From the NCBI RefSeq assembly GCF_037996825.1, contig NZ_JBBNAC010000001.1, forward strand, positions 1,984,001 through 2,048,000: a DNA stretch of 64,000 bases, read 5' to 3'. Every line of letters begins with the position of its first letter. Within the stretch, counting starts at the first letter, position 1. The stretch is from Bdellovibrio sp. BCCA. Its GTDB lineage: Bacteria > Bdellovibrionota > Bdellovibrionia > Bdellovibrionales > Bdellovibrionaceae. A model generated the notes under the pieces. It was not told the DNA's origin. It made no database searches and saw nothing but the letters and a program-made list of their open reading frames with translations. A program made the translations under genes and the position numbers. Of this stretch, positions 1 to 8,596 are shown one piece after another.

Positions 1-1
1 T

Positions 2-565
2 ATTTTTGGAATCACGCTTGCTGACTCTGCAGGAGCCGCTCAAGAACGCCTGCGCATTATGGATTCAGGAAATGTGGGGATCGGCGTGACAGCGCCTTCA
101 GAAAAATTGGAAGTCGCTGGAAATATCAAAGCCACAGAATTCTTGTATACTTCGGATGCACGTCTTAAAAAAGATGTTGTGACTCTCCCCGACGCTCTTC
201 AAAAAGTTTTACAGCTTCGCGGAGTGAACTTCACTTGGAAAGCGAACGATCAAAAAACGATGGGTTTCATCGCACAAGAAGTGGAGAAAGTTTATCCAGA
301 GCTTGTGCGCACCGATTCGAATTCAGGATATAAAGCCGTGCAATACGGCAATATCGTTGCCGCATTGGTCGAAGCCCTTAAACAAGAACATCAAGAACGT
401 CTTGACGCTCAAAACCGTTGCGAGGCTCAGGTAAAACAAGTATCGCGGCAAGTGGCCAGCGTACAAACTGAAACGGAAGCTCGCGTACAAAAACTTGAAA
501 AAGAAAATCAGGCTTTGAAAGCGCGCCTTGAAAGACTTGAAAAAGCTCTTTTGAAAGAGAAATAA
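2..565 (+). CDS. S74-type intramolecular chaperone (tail-fibre-like) protein, 3' end
   Basis: The reading frame is open from base 2, so this is the C-terminal part of a longer protein; the ATG at 59 is internal. The stretch ERLRIMDSGNVGIG resembles repeats found in phage tail-fibre proteins. It is followed by SDARLKKD, the peptidase_S74 signature in which a Ser and a Lys form the self-cleavage dyad, then GFIAQEV, and a C-terminal coiled coil rich in Glu, Gln and Lys. Such chaperones trimerise fibre or endosialidase proteins and then release themselves. In bacterial genomes they often end large surface fibres. Whether this one is a secreted adhesin cannot be judged because the N-terminus lies outside the window. 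It ends at a bidirectional terminator shared with pyk. Confidence 0.75.
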   Translation: MFGITLADSAGAAQERLRIMDSGNVGIGVTAPSEKLEVAGNIKATEFLYTSDARLKKDVVTLPDALQKVLQLRGVNFTWKANDQKTMGFIAQEVEKVYPELVRTDSNSGYKAVQYGNIVAALVEALKQEHQERLDAQNRCEAQVKQVSRQVASVQTETEARVQKLEKENQALKARLERLEKALLKEK

Positions 566-586
566 AATCTTCGAAAATAAAAACTA

Positions 587-613
587 AAAAGGGAGCTTAA
601 GCTCCCTTTTTTT
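587..613. terminator. Bidirectional terminator between fibre gene and pyk
   Basis: A palindrome (GGGAGCTT followed by AAGCTCCC, 591-606) has an A-run on its left and a T-run on its right, so it can terminate transcription from both converging genes. Confidence 0.85.
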
Positions 614-2099
614 ATTCCACATTTGGAATCGTCTGACATCTTAACGGCAATTGGCTGTCAGGAAGTTTCGAGTACTGCTCCCCGTTCACCGTATGCACAT
701 AAATTGAATTCGTCTTCGCACCTTGAGCAATGGGTTGCCCCAAAGTCAAAATCACGCGGTCGCCAGTTTTCGCCAATCCGTGAGTGACCATCAACTGATC
801 GACCTGAGTAAGAATATCTTCCATGGTTTTATAGGATTTAATAACGTGAGTTTGAATCCCCCACATCATTTCCATCGAATTTAAAACGTCCATATGCTGA
901 GTGATTGAGATCACACGTGCACGCGGACGGAAGCTTGAAATGATATTCGCCGTTTTACCTGACGTTGTTAGACAGATAATCGCCGTCGCATTTAATTTCA
1001 AAGCGCTGAGCGAAGCACTGGCTGCAATCGCTGCGGGCGCACTTAGGAATTCATTCTCAAGAGAAATTTTATAATACTCTTCCTCATTGTTTTCGACTTC
1101 CGTGATAATTTCATGCATCGTGCGGATACATCTAAATGGATATTTTCCACTCGCCGATTCTGCCGAAAGCATCAAAGCATCTGAACCGTCCAAAACAGCA
1201 TTGGCCACATCCGTGATCTCGGCTCTTGTGGGACGAGGATTTTCAACCATGCTATCGAGCATCTGTGTTGCTGTGATAACCGGCTTACCTAATTGATTAC
1301 AAACTTGAATGATGCGTTTTTGGAATCCCGGCAAACGACTTTGCCCGACTTCCACTGCCAAATCCCCTCGCGCCACCATCACTACGTCACTCAAACGGCA
1401 GATCTCTTCCAGATTTTCTAGAGCTTCCACCATTTCAATTTTCGCCACGATTTTTGCTGAAGATTTTTTAGCTTCAATCAATTCGCGAAGTTTACGAATG
1501 TCACGAGCGTGACGAACAAAACTCAACGCGACGTAATCTACTTTGTTATTAAGACCGAATTCAAGATCTTCAAGATCCTTCGGCGTCATGCAATCCACCG
1601 GAAGATTGACGCCCGGTAAGTTCATACCCTTGCGGTCTTTTAAAATTCCGCCGTAAACCACTTCAGCATCAACTTCTTCTCCGCGTACTTGAAGTACTTT
1701 CAACTCCAAAAGCCCGTCATCAAGAAGAATTTTGGTACCAACGGAACAAGCCAAAGGAAGTTCTTTAAAGTCAGAAGGAATAAGACCCGGTTTTCCTAAA
1801 ACCGCCGCCGTCGTAATCACAACCTTTTCACCAGGCTTGATTTCGATAAGGCCGTTTTCAAACTTTCCAACACGGATTTTAGGTCCTTGCAAATCTTGAA
1901 GAATTGCCACCGGAGCTTTAAGCTCCTGAGTCAGTTTTCGAAGACTATGAATCACTTTGAGGTGATCTTCATGGCTTCCGTGGGAAAAGTTAAGGCGAGC
2001 CACGTTCATGCCCGCCTTGATTGCTTTTTCTAGATTTTTTTCATCACGAGTCGCAGGCCCGATTGTGGCCACAATTTTTGCACGACGATCCGCTAACAT
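612..2099 (-). CDS. pyk: Pyruvate kinase
   Basis: Converts phosphoenolpyruvate and ADP to pyruvate and ATP, the last step of glycolysis, in the cytoplasm. The 495-residue product has the family's usual length. The N-terminus (RRAKIVATIGPATRD) and the substrate-binding NFSHGSHEDH are present, as are DLQGPKIRVG, the active-site segment IVAKIEMVEALENL, the MVARGDLAVEVG motif and TATQMLDSM. The C-terminal alpha/beta domain follows. The start ATG lies only four bases after the stop of the upstream coiled-coil gene, with GGAAGG in that gene's last codons as a likely ribosome site, so the two are probably co-transcribed and translationally coupled. Confidence 0.97.
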   Translation of the reverse strand: MLADRRAKIVATIGPATRDEKNLEKAIKAGMNVARLNFSHGSHEDHLKVIHSLRKLTQELKAPVAILQDLQGPKIRVGKFENGLIEIKPGEKVVITTAAVLGKPGLIPSDFKELPLACSVGTKILLDDGLLELKVLQVRGEEVDAEVVYGGILKDRKGMNLPGVNLPVDCMTPKDLEDLEFGLNNKVDYVALSFVRHARDIRKLRELIEAKKSSAKIVAKIEMVEALENLEEICRLSDVVMVARGDLAVEVGQSRLPGFQKRIIQVCNQLGKPVITATQMLDSMVENPRPTRAEITDVANAVLDGSDALMLSAESASGKYPFRCIRTMHEIITEVENNEEEYYKISLENEFLSAPAAIAASASLSALKLNATAIICLTTSGKTANIISSFRPRARVISITQHMDVLNSMEMMWGIQTHVIKSYKTMEDILTQVDQLMVTHGLAKTGDRVILTLGQPIAQGAKTNSIYVHTVNGEQYSKLPDSQLPLRCQTIPNVE

Positions 2100-2103
2100 T
2101 CCT

Positions 2104-3780
2104 CTACGCCTTCCTGCTATATGAACTCATCTTCACAGATAAGTTTTGCATATCTTCCTGATGGCGTCTATTCATTCTATCCAACTGATCTTGGTGTGAT
2201 TCGTTGAGTTGAGCAATTTTAGCTTCATACTTCATCGCCAGAGACTCTTTTTCCATCTTCGCGGCTTTTTCGCGATCACCAGAACGTTGTGAATACAGAT
2301 TCTCAAGGCGTTTGATCTCGCGATCTTGGCCTTCTTTCAACTGGGCCAACTTGTCCTCATAGTTCTTCACTGTTTGTTCAAGCTTGGAGTTGAAATTGGT
2401 TTCCATATTTCTAAACCGTTCAGTCATAACCTTGTTGGTCGCCACCTGGTCTGCCACGGTTTTATCACGATAAACATCCATGCGGTCCATGTAGTTTGTC
2501 TTCATGGTTTCCAAGGAGTCCGTATAGTATTTGCCCATTTGATCTTGGTTTTTATTCGTTAGATCCAAAATCTTCTGCACGCGACCTTCAGCATTGTTAG
2601 AAACTTGAGTCACCTGATCCTTATGTTGTTGGATCATGTTCTCACGCTCTTCACGATGACGGGCGTTCATAACGTTTACTTGGGATTTGTTTTCACGATC
2701 GGCATTACGCAATAGTTTATTATTTTCATCAAGAACTTTACCGATACGTTCGTCGTTCAGATCCTTCATATGGTCCACGGCATTTTCGCGTTGTTCATTC
2801 ACCAACCCCAAACGTTTCTCATAAGCGTTCGTAAGATTGCGACGTTCAATGCCACGCAGGCGTTCATTTTTGGACATTTCATTATTCAGCTTGCTGCTCA
2901 GGCGTTGAATCTGACTGTCGCGAGAGCGAATTTGCGAATTCACTCGATCATTCACGGAATCGCGGAACTCTTCATTTTGCGAGTCAATAGCCGCCGTTTT
3001 TTGATCTAAAGCATTTTCATACTTGCCACGAATCGCCTCGCGCTCTTCGTTCATAATCATCTGCTTCATGCGAATATTATCGCCGAACTCTTCGTTTTTG
3101 TTATTTACTGTATCGACATACTTTTGCGACCAACGAGCATTGTCTGCTTCGCGCTGACGTTCACTGGCGTTCAAGCGAGATTCGTAAGACTTACGCATCT
3201 CACGCGCATTGCGGTCTTTTGTTTGCGACATTTCCTGATAGCTATTCAACATCGCATCTTTTTCTTTTTCATGCGCATCATTCAATTTGCGCGCATTATT
3301 TTTAATAGCTTCCTGGGATTTAAGACGGTTTTCTTCCGCCATATCGCGGAACTGCTGATCACGCGACGAAATTTCATTGCTCAACTGGCTGGTGACGTTT
3401 TCACGTTGCGATTCAGATACTTCTTTTTGCTTACGAAGGGCCCCCTCGTAGCTTTCTTTTTGAATCTGACGAGCGTTATATGCATCTTCTGTTTTATTGC
3501 GCAAAGATTCGCGATAAGTCTGACGAACTTCTTCAATCTTACGATTGTTTTCAAAGTCTTTGTCATTCATAGTTTCGCGATTGCGGTCTTTCAACTCCGC
3601 GATGCGATCTTCATAATTTTCAGTAATATTACGGATTTCGTCATTATGACGTTTTTCAAGACGCTTGATTTCCGCGTTACGGCGTTTGGCGTTTTCGCTT
3701 TCGCGATTCTCATACTCTTCACGAGTTTGGCGAATTTGTTCGTCCTGACGCGAGCGATCCGATGATGAAATAGAAGACAT
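2104..3780 (-). CDS. Long proline-free coiled-coil protein, possibly Ccp-like filament protein
   Basis: A 558-residue protein of extreme composition: very rich in Glu, Arg, Asn, Gln, Lys and Asp, with no proline, no cysteine and a single tryptophan. No signal peptide or membrane segment is visible. Short charged blocks with spaced hydrophobic residues repeat along its whole length, so it probably forms one nearly continuous helical rod. Bdellovibrio bacteriovorus is known to have a coiled-coil, intermediate-filament-like protein, Ccp; this could be its counterpart, but that is inference. The start ATG lies just after TCCCAGACCTC on the plus strand (GAGGATAGG-type ribosome site on the coding strand). 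Pyruvate kinase follows four bases downstream. Confidence 0.8.
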   Translation of the reverse strand: MSSISSSDRSRQDEQIRQTREEYENRESENAKRRNAEIKRLEKRHNDEIRNITENYEDRIAELKDRNRETMNDKDFENNRKIEEVRQTYRESLRNKTEDAYNARQIQKESYEGALRKQKEVSESQRENVTSQLSNEISSRDQQFRDMAEENRLKSQEAIKNNARKLNDAHEKEKDAMLNSYQEMSQTKDRNAREMRKSYESRLNASERQREADNARWSQKYVDTVNNKNEEFGDNIRMKQMIMNEEREAIRGKYENALDQKTAAIDSQNEEFRDSVNDRVNSQIRSRDSQIQRLSSKLNNEMSKNERLRGIERRNLTNAYEKRLGLVNEQRENAVDHMKDLNDERIGKVLDENNKLLRNADRENKSQVNVMNARHREERENMIQQHKDQVTQVSNNAEGRVQKILDLTNKNQDQMGKYYTDSLETMKTNYMDRMDVYRDKTVADQVATNKVMTERFRNMETNFNSKLEQTVKNYEDKLAQLKEGQDREIKRLENLYSQRSGDREKAAKMEKESLAMKYEAKIAQLNESHQDQLDRMNRRHQEDMQNLSVKMSSYSRKA

Positions 3781-3866
3781 CCTATCCTCCCAGACCTCAG
3801 ATTAACATGAGGCCTGACAAGAAACTTCAATTCACATTCATGGGAATTTAAAATTAAGACCGAAGT

Positions 3867-4604
3867 CTAGCGCTCAAAGACTCTTTGACGGTAAAGTTCT
3901 TTCACCTGGCGGCGCTCCGCTTCCAGACGTTGCTTCTTTTGCTCGACGATCTTCTGCTTTACAAGCTCAGAGGCGATTTCACGTTGAACCACAGTTTTAT
4001 AAATCAAACTGCTTTTCTCAGTCAGATCACCCCAATTGTCGCGCAAGTGAGTGACCTCTTTCACGAAGTCTTCCTTACTTCCACGATACAGGGAATTCCA
4101 TAAGGGAAGATGGTTTTTCATGTCAATAGGTTGGATCATACCGTAGCTAGAAACACCTTTTGAGTTCATTCCGGAAATCCAAAACTCAAAACCCTCAGGC
4201 ACTTCCAGGGACTTTCCGTCACGCAAAGTCACCTTTAAAGTCGCATCAATATTACGAATCAAAACCTGATCACGCTGTTCAATCACCCAGTACTGACCTT
4301 GACTGGCTTTCAAGCTGCCATAAAGAGTTTCGACTTCGACATTCGCTCCCTTTTCCATCCACAAAGCGCCTTTAACAAAACGCCATTGTTTATTGGAAAG
4401 GCGAACCAGCGTCGCTCCTTCGCTCGCATGAATTTTTAAAGAATCTTGAAGAAGATGAAATCCCGAACCCGTCACCTGAATCGCACAAGTCTCTTTTGAT
4501 TTAAGACACGCCGATGGCTGCTGCATCACTTCACCGGAAGCGCGCACCCGGACTTCCATTTGAAAAGCTAATAAAAAGAGTGTTAAACGAACCCACTTTT
4601 TCAT
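3867..4604 (-). CDS. Secreted FecR-like domain protein
   Basis: A 245-residue protein with an N-terminal signal peptide (MKKWVRLTLFLLAFQ). Residues about 40-130 resemble a FecR-type beta-rich domain: a segment like GSGFHLLQDSLKIHASEGATL, then LWMEKGANVEVETLYGSLKAS. The C-terminal 60 residues are charged and helical. In true FecR proteins this domain passes a periplasmic signal to a sigma factor, but no membrane anchor or sigma factor gene is seen here, so that role is not implied. Its ATG overlaps the stop of the upstream TPR gene by four bases, giving tight coupling. Function unknown; envelope location is the firmest inference. Confidence 0.65.
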   Translation of the reverse strand: MKKWVRLTLFLLAFQMEVRVRASGEVMQQPSACLKSKETCAIQVTGSGFHLLQDSLKIHASEGATLVRLSNKQWRFVKGALWMEKGANVEVETLYGSLKASQGQYWVIEQRDQVLIRNIDATLKVTLRDGKSLEVPEGFEFWISGMNSKGVSSYGMIQPIDMKNHLPLWNSLYRGSKEDFVKEVTHLRDNWGDLTEKSSLIYKTVVQREIASELVKQKIVEQKKQRLEAERRQVKELYRQRVFER

Positions 4605-5281
4605 CGGTACTCAACACTTTGCGCAAGTTTTTTAGCTTGTTTCTTGAGGTCTTCGTTTTTGAAATTTTTAGAAACGGTTTTATAGATCTCAGAAGCTTCT
4701 TCGGTTTGATTATTCAACTCGCTGATTTGACCCATTCTTAAAAGAATAAATCCCGTCAAATCGTGCTGCGGAAACTGAGTCACCATATTGTCGATTTCGG
4801 TAAGACTGCTACGGAAGTCTTTCTTTAAGAAATAGCTTTCAGCAATAAAGAAATGCGCCTCAACACCGTGCTGAGACAGAGGGAATTTATCTAAAAGACC
4901 GTTAAACTCTTTGATCGCTTTGTCATAGTCTTTATCGTTAAAGTACTTCTTTCCTTTTTCATAAAGAACCGCAGACAAATCAATAGCATCTTCACTGGCT
5001 GGCGACCTTACAACCGCCGCAAAATTACGAAGCTCATAATTTGCTTGAAGTTTTTTATCATCAGGAAGAACTTGGGCGACAGACTGTTGGAAATCTTTTA
5101 ACTGATAAGTTAAAAGAGCATTGTTAAACTTCTCTTTTTCCACTTGTTTTTGCAATTGAGCCAAGCGCAGTTCGTACTGATCGTGACCATTAAAGTGTCC
5201 AACAAAGCCCGCATAAGCAGCCACGAACCCCACAGTCAGACACAAACAGAAAACAACGAATAAAGAGTTTTGATTCTTCAT
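4601..5281 (-). CDS. Membrane-anchored or periplasmic TPR protein, CpoB/YbgF-like
   Basis: A 226-residue protein starting with one hydrophobic segment (SLFVVFCLCLTVGFVAAYAGFV), then a short coiled coil (about residues 35-65), then at least three tetratricopeptide repeats from about residue 105, including the typical YEKGKKYFNDKDYDKAIKEF and AHFFIAESYFLKKDF. This order (signal or anchor, coiled coil, TPR) resembles CpoB/YbgF, which coordinates peptidoglycan synthesis with outer-membrane constriction, but no tol-pal genes adjoin it. It lies in an operon with the FecR-like gene (four-base overlap) and, 41 bases upstream, another exported protein. Probably an envelope scaffolding protein. Confidence 0.7.
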   Translation of the reverse strand: MKNQNSLFVVFCLCLTVGFVAAYAGFVGHFNGHDQYELRLAQLQKQVEKEKFNNALLTYQLKDFQQSVAQVLPDDKKLQANYELRNFAAVVRSPASEDAIDLSAVLYEKGKKYFNDKDYDKAIKEFNGLLDKFPLSQHGVEAHFFIAESYFLKKDFRSSLTEIDNMVTQFPQHDLTGFILLRMGQISELNNQTEEASEIYKTVSKNFKNEDLKKQAKKLAQSVEYR

Positions 5282-5322
5282 GTCTCACTTATCGGCAAAA
5301 ACCGATAAAAATTGAGACTGTT

Positions 5323-6036
5323 TTATTTTGAGACGGCCTTCTGGTCATAGGTATAGACTGCTTCTGCGTCGAGATCCTTCCACTTCCCGTCCTTCAATTG
5401 TTTGGGAGCCACGCGACCTTTCATCAACATCAGCTTTTTATCCGACTGCGCGTACCACAAGAAAATAGGGTCCACCAAAGCAGCAATAATAAAACTTGTC
5501 GGCTTCATACGAAGCTCTATCCATTTATCACTGCCCTTTTCAACTTCACCCATTTTTTGCAGAGTAAAACCCACCGTTTCAAGGCGATCCCAAACGGCGA
5601 AACGAACTTCTATGCCTTTGCCGCTGTTTAGTTTTTCCCAGTTCTCTTTTACAAACGCATTGAAATTCGCTGTCGAAAGAATCGGGCCTTTGATTTTTTC
5701 TTCGGCATTTTTTTTCTTTCCTTTTCCTTCGTACTCAAAGCGAATCAGATCTCCTTCAACAACGAAGCGTCCTTTCTCTTGAGTCTGTCCTTGATTGATT
5801 TCATAGCGCAAGACTTGCGCCCCTTTTATCACGCCGTCCTCGCGAACGACTTCTTTGCCATCAATGTCTTTATAAGTCGCTTTACTGTGAACACCGTCAT
5901 CCTGAGCGCTTAATTGCACATCCAGAGTGTAAAGTTTTTTTGCTTGGTTGGATTTCAAATCATAAAGTGTTGCGCTTGTTGTTGCGTCTTGAGCAAAACT
6001 GAACAAAGGCATGAGAAACGCAATAAGAGCTGTCAC
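5323..6036 (-). CDS. Exported protein of unknown function, DUF3108-like
   Basis: A 237-residue protein with a short signal peptide (TALIAFLMPLFSFAQ, likely cleaved after Ala) and an otherwise soluble, beta-rich body. The start is a GTG placed six bases after GGAGG, a good ribosome site. Residues such as VRFAVWDRLETVGFTLQKMG and MKPTSFIIAALVDPIFLWYAQSDKKL recall the periplasmic DUF3108 fold, but this is only a resemblance. It is the first gene of a leftward run (this gene, TPR protein, FecR-like protein, coiled-coil protein, pyk) and is divergent from the HU gene. Confidence 0.6.
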   Translation of the reverse strand: MTALIAFLMPLFSFAQDATTSATLYDLKSNQAKKLYTLDVQLSAQDDGVHSKATYKDIDGKEVVREDGVIKGAQVLRYEINQGQTQEKGRFVVEGDLIRFEYEGKGKKKNAEEKIKGPILSTANFNAFVKENWEKLNSGKGIEVRFAVWDRLETVGFTLQKMGEVEKGSDKWIELRMKPTSFIIAALVDPIFLWYAQSDKKLMLMKGRVAPKQLKDGKWKDLDAEAVYTYDQKAVSK

Positions 6037-6152
6037 TGCTAACCTCCAGGATGTTTGTCTATATTAAAGAAGCGTACCTTAAAAAGATGCATGATACTTA
6101 ACATTAATAAGCTTTTCTGCATCACATCCTAGACTGCGCACCTGCATTTATC

Positions 6153-6181
6153 TTGACCATCTTCGCTCAGAATTCTAGGTT
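6153..6181 (+). promoter_or_regulatory. Predicted sigma-70 promoter of the HU gene
   Basis: TTGACC (6153-6158), a 17-base spacer and TAGGTT (6176-6181) lie 30 bases before the HU start. The fit is good at -35 and moderate at -10. Confidence 0.55.
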
Positions 6182-6210
6182 AGGATTCTTTGAGTTAAGG
6201 ACAAGTGCCC

Positions 6211-6483
6211 ATGAACAAAGCTCAGTTGGTTGAACTCGTTGCCGAAAAAACAAAGACTACCAAAAGCCAATCAGAACAAATCCTCGATGCCACACTTAAA
6301 GTTATTCAAGAAGCCTTAAAAAAAGGCGACGAAGTGAAGCTTGTGGGTTTCGGCACTTTCTCTCGCAGCGCCCGCAAACCACGCCAAGGCCGTAATCCTA
6401 AAACTGGCGAAACGGTGAAAATTCCCAGCGCCTATGTTCCGCGCTTTAAACCAGGAAAAGACTTAAAGGACGCTCTCAACTAG
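6211..6483 (+). CDS. hup: HU-family DNA-binding protein
   Basis: A small nucleoid protein that bends and compacts DNA as a dimer. The 90 residues from ATG 6211 match the HU length exactly and start with the family-typical MNKAQLVE. The DNA-binding arm region is recognisable as GFGTFSRSARKPRQGRNPKTGE followed by IPSAYVPRFKPGKDLK. An in-frame GTG at 6205 would add two residues but sits too close to the ribosome site (TAAGGA), so ATG 6211 is preferred. The last 21 bases overlap the convergent GYF_2-domain gene. Confidence 0.95.
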   Translation: MNKAQLVELVAEKTKTTKSQSEQILDATLKVIQEALKKGDEVKLVGFGTFSRSARKPRQGRNPKTGETVKIPSAYVPRFKPGKDLKDALN

Positions 6484-6891
6484 TGCTGCAAATTCGGGTC
6501 TGTCTTGGATACGACACCAACCGCTGAGACCCGATTTCCAAATATACTGCTGACCATTCACAGAATGATTTCGCAAAGCCTCGCGAATTTCACGAACCGA
6601 AAAAGGACCTTCTTGCACAACACCTTTACCATCGGCGGCAGGAACTAAAAGAACCCATTCTTTTTCATCTTCAACAACATCTTGCCCCTGCATGAAAGCT
6701 TGAGTTGCCGGAAACAACGTGACTTCAAAAACGCCCCATTCACAAGCAGGTCTCCATGAACCATCGGCATCATTTGAAATCAAATCGTGCGGACCGACTT
6801 CGCCGCGATGAATACGCGCACGCATCTCTTCAAAACTCAGAGGACCTTGAGGTTTTAAATTCAGATTGTAGTACCAAGAAACGTTCTTCAT
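6463..6891 (-). CDS. Protein with two GYF_2-like domains
   Basis: A 142-residue soluble protein. Residues about 5-50 contain WYYNLNLKPQGPLSFEEMRARIHRGEVGPHDLI followed by SWRPACEW. Residues about 90-135 repeat the pattern as VQEGPFSVREIREALRNH, then IWKSGLSGWCRI. Both match the GYF_2 pattern (W/Y-Y...GP...E...L..G......W....GW), a small peptide-binding or scaffold module common in bacterial membrane-linked proteins. It overlaps the upstream ChaN-like gene by four bases (ATGA), so the two are translated together, and it overlaps hup at its 3' end. The partner peptide is unknown. Confidence 0.75.
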   Translation of the reverse strand: MKNVSWYYNLNLKPQGPLSFEEMRARIHRGEVGPHDLISNDADGSWRPACEWGVFEVTLFPATQAFMQGQDVVEDEKEWVLLVPAADGKGVVQEGPFSVREIREALRNHSVNGQQYIWKSGLSGWCRIQDRPEFAALVESVL

Positions 6892-8516
6892 AACTTTTCC
6901 CTTTTACTATGAAATGGCGCGGGCAACGATTCAATCACTTCCAAGAGATCATAGTATGCCACGTTAAATCCACTGCCATCTACCGGCTTTTTTAGAAAAT
7001 TGATAATCGTCGCTGGAGAAATCATTTTTTTGCGATATCCCCCATAAAGTCTTTCACCCAACATTCCACCCAGAAGGTTTGCGGCCAAGACATAGCTCCA
7101 CTTTTTACGTGGACTTGCCTGCAAGCGATGTTGAGGCACACCGGTGATCACCATGAGCTCATGCATTTTTTGCGCGAGAGCCAATTGCAGCGCCTCTTTT
7201 CCCAGATCCGAAGGTCCCCGCGAAGACAAACTGGCTTTAATATCTGCAATAGTGTCGGCCTTTCTTTTGTGATTGATAATTTTTGAACCAAAATACGCAA
7301 CACCTTCTAGCCAGATAAATCCGAAAAAATCCTGGGGCATTTCAGTTAGAAATCTTTTAGTCCCACTGCTTTGTGCATGCACGTAGCGCATCGCTAAAGA
7401 GGCCGCGTGATTGACCGTTCCCCGAGCGAGATAGGCCGCACCGATTTCCGGCAAATAAAAAGACATTTCTTCGGCAATCAAGGATTCGATCCAACGAAGT
7501 TTTTTAACGTCATAGTGCTCACGCACCTGACTCCAAAACGACGTATCGCGGGCCGTATAAACCGACAAGTTCGCATTCGTAACGGCCAGCCCCAACTCCT
7601 CAGAGATGATTTTCACATAACGTCCGACATGATCTGTATAATCCAAAAAAGAATCTTCATCGTCGTCATCCTCATCAAGCTCCACATCGTAAGCCTGCTC
7701 AAGATACATGAGGTAGTTCTGCCATTTCACCCATGGAGGCACGCTCATCAGGCAAAATGTATTCTGGGAAATACGCACAAGATCTGTGGTCGCTTCAAGT
7801 TCACGATTGAGAAGCTGGAAATAGATCTGTTCGGCGTTTTGAAAAATACGCAGAATTTTCTTTCCAAAAGATCTTCCCAGAATATTTTCAATTTCTTTTG
7901 GAATGTGCGAAGAAGCCAAATGCAGATCACCGTAAATCACAAAAATCAGATGCTCTGGATTCTGGCGAACCAGCTCGGCGATTTTTTTTCCGGCAAAAAC
8001 ATCACGGGATTTTAAAGTCGCAGCGTTGCGTTTTTTATAGCTCTTATTTAATCCTTGCACGGAAATCTTATGTTTCTGAGCCCATCGCAACAAAGGACGG
8101 TAATGCTCCCAGGGAAATCCCCATTTGCTTTGCCATTGAACGGATTTTAGAAATTCCCGCTCAGAAATTTTGCCAGCAAGGTATTTATTGATTTTCTCTT
8201 GATCTGCCGCCTCAAAAAACTCAACGGCCAAAATAATTTTACGATCCTTTGGAATATGGCGCAAAATTCGAACTTGGGCTTTTTGCGATTGATGAAGTGC
8301 GTGAAAATCCCCGACCATGACGACTTGGGATTGAGCCATTTGCTCCCACAAGGCTTCCTTCGTTGAAGCGGTCCATTTTTTTGAGAATTCCTTATCATAG
8401 ACCTTGTGATAGTGCATCAACTCGGGAGTGTCCTCTCCAAGTCGATGGCGAACCTGCTTTCTCATTTGCAGGTAAAGATCTTTGCGAATGCGTATCCACT
8501 TCTGTAAGTCGTTCAA
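6888..8516 (-). CDS. ChaN/TraB-like (DUF399) protein with a long C-terminal extension
   Basis: A 542-residue protein. Residues about 55-215 resemble the ChaN/Cofac_haem_bdg family: VVMVGDFHALHQSQ (68-78), ILAVEFFEAADQEKINKYL, the aromatic stretch FPWEHYRPLLRWA, and a second GDLH box. ChaN binds haem in iron uptake in some bacteria, but no lipobox or signal peptide is present here. An acidic patch (ELDEDDDDEDSFLDY) precedes a large C-terminal region of unknown fold. No ATG fits the N-terminus; TTG 8516 has AAGGA eight bases upstream and is the best start. It is coupled to the GYF_2 gene. Role uncertain. Confidence 0.65.
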   Translation of the reverse strand: MNDLQKWIRIRKDLYLQMRKQVRHRLGEDTPELMHYHKVYDKEFSKKWTASTKEALWEQMAQSQVVMVGDFHALHQSQKAQVRILRHIPKDRKIILAVEFFEAADQEKINKYLAGKISEREFLKSVQWQSKWGFPWEHYRPLLRWAQKHKISVQGLNKSYKKRNAATLKSRDVFAGKKIAELVRQNPEHLIFVIYGDLHLASSHIPKEIENILGRSFGKKILRIFQNAEQIYFQLLNRELEATTDLVRISQNTFCLMSVPPWVKWQNYLMYLEQAYDVELDEDDDDEDSFLDYTDHVGRYVKIISEELGLAVTNANLSVYTARDTSFWSQVREHYDVKKLRWIESLIAEEMSFYLPEIGAAYLARGTVNHAASLAMRYVHAQSSGTKRFLTEMPQDFFGFIWLEGVAYFGSKIINHKRKADTIADIKASLSSRGPSDLGKEALQLALAQKMHELMVITGVPQHRLQASPRKKWSYVLAANLLGGMLGERLYGGYRKKMISPATIINFLKKPVDGSGFNVAYYDLLEVIESLPAPFHSKREKL

Positions 8517-8596
8517 GCTGTCTTCCTTGATAGCGTCTACCGATTTTTACATAATTTTGATTGATTTCAAACACGAAACTACGTTTCAATGGGGAC

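Noticed and set aside
1-565. Prophage at the left edge, suggested by the S74 tail-fibre-like domain
   Set aside because: No other phage structural, replication or integrase gene in the window; S74 domains also end bacterial surface proteins.
3124-3765. Long rightward frame of 213 codons opposite the coiled-coil gene
   Set aside because: A shadow caused by the biased codons and composition of the coiled-coil protein; hydrophobic nonsense with no ribosome site.
7407-8015. 202-codon rightward frame inside the ChaN-like gene
   Set aside because: Lies wholly opposite a gene with recognisable motifs and resembles no protein.
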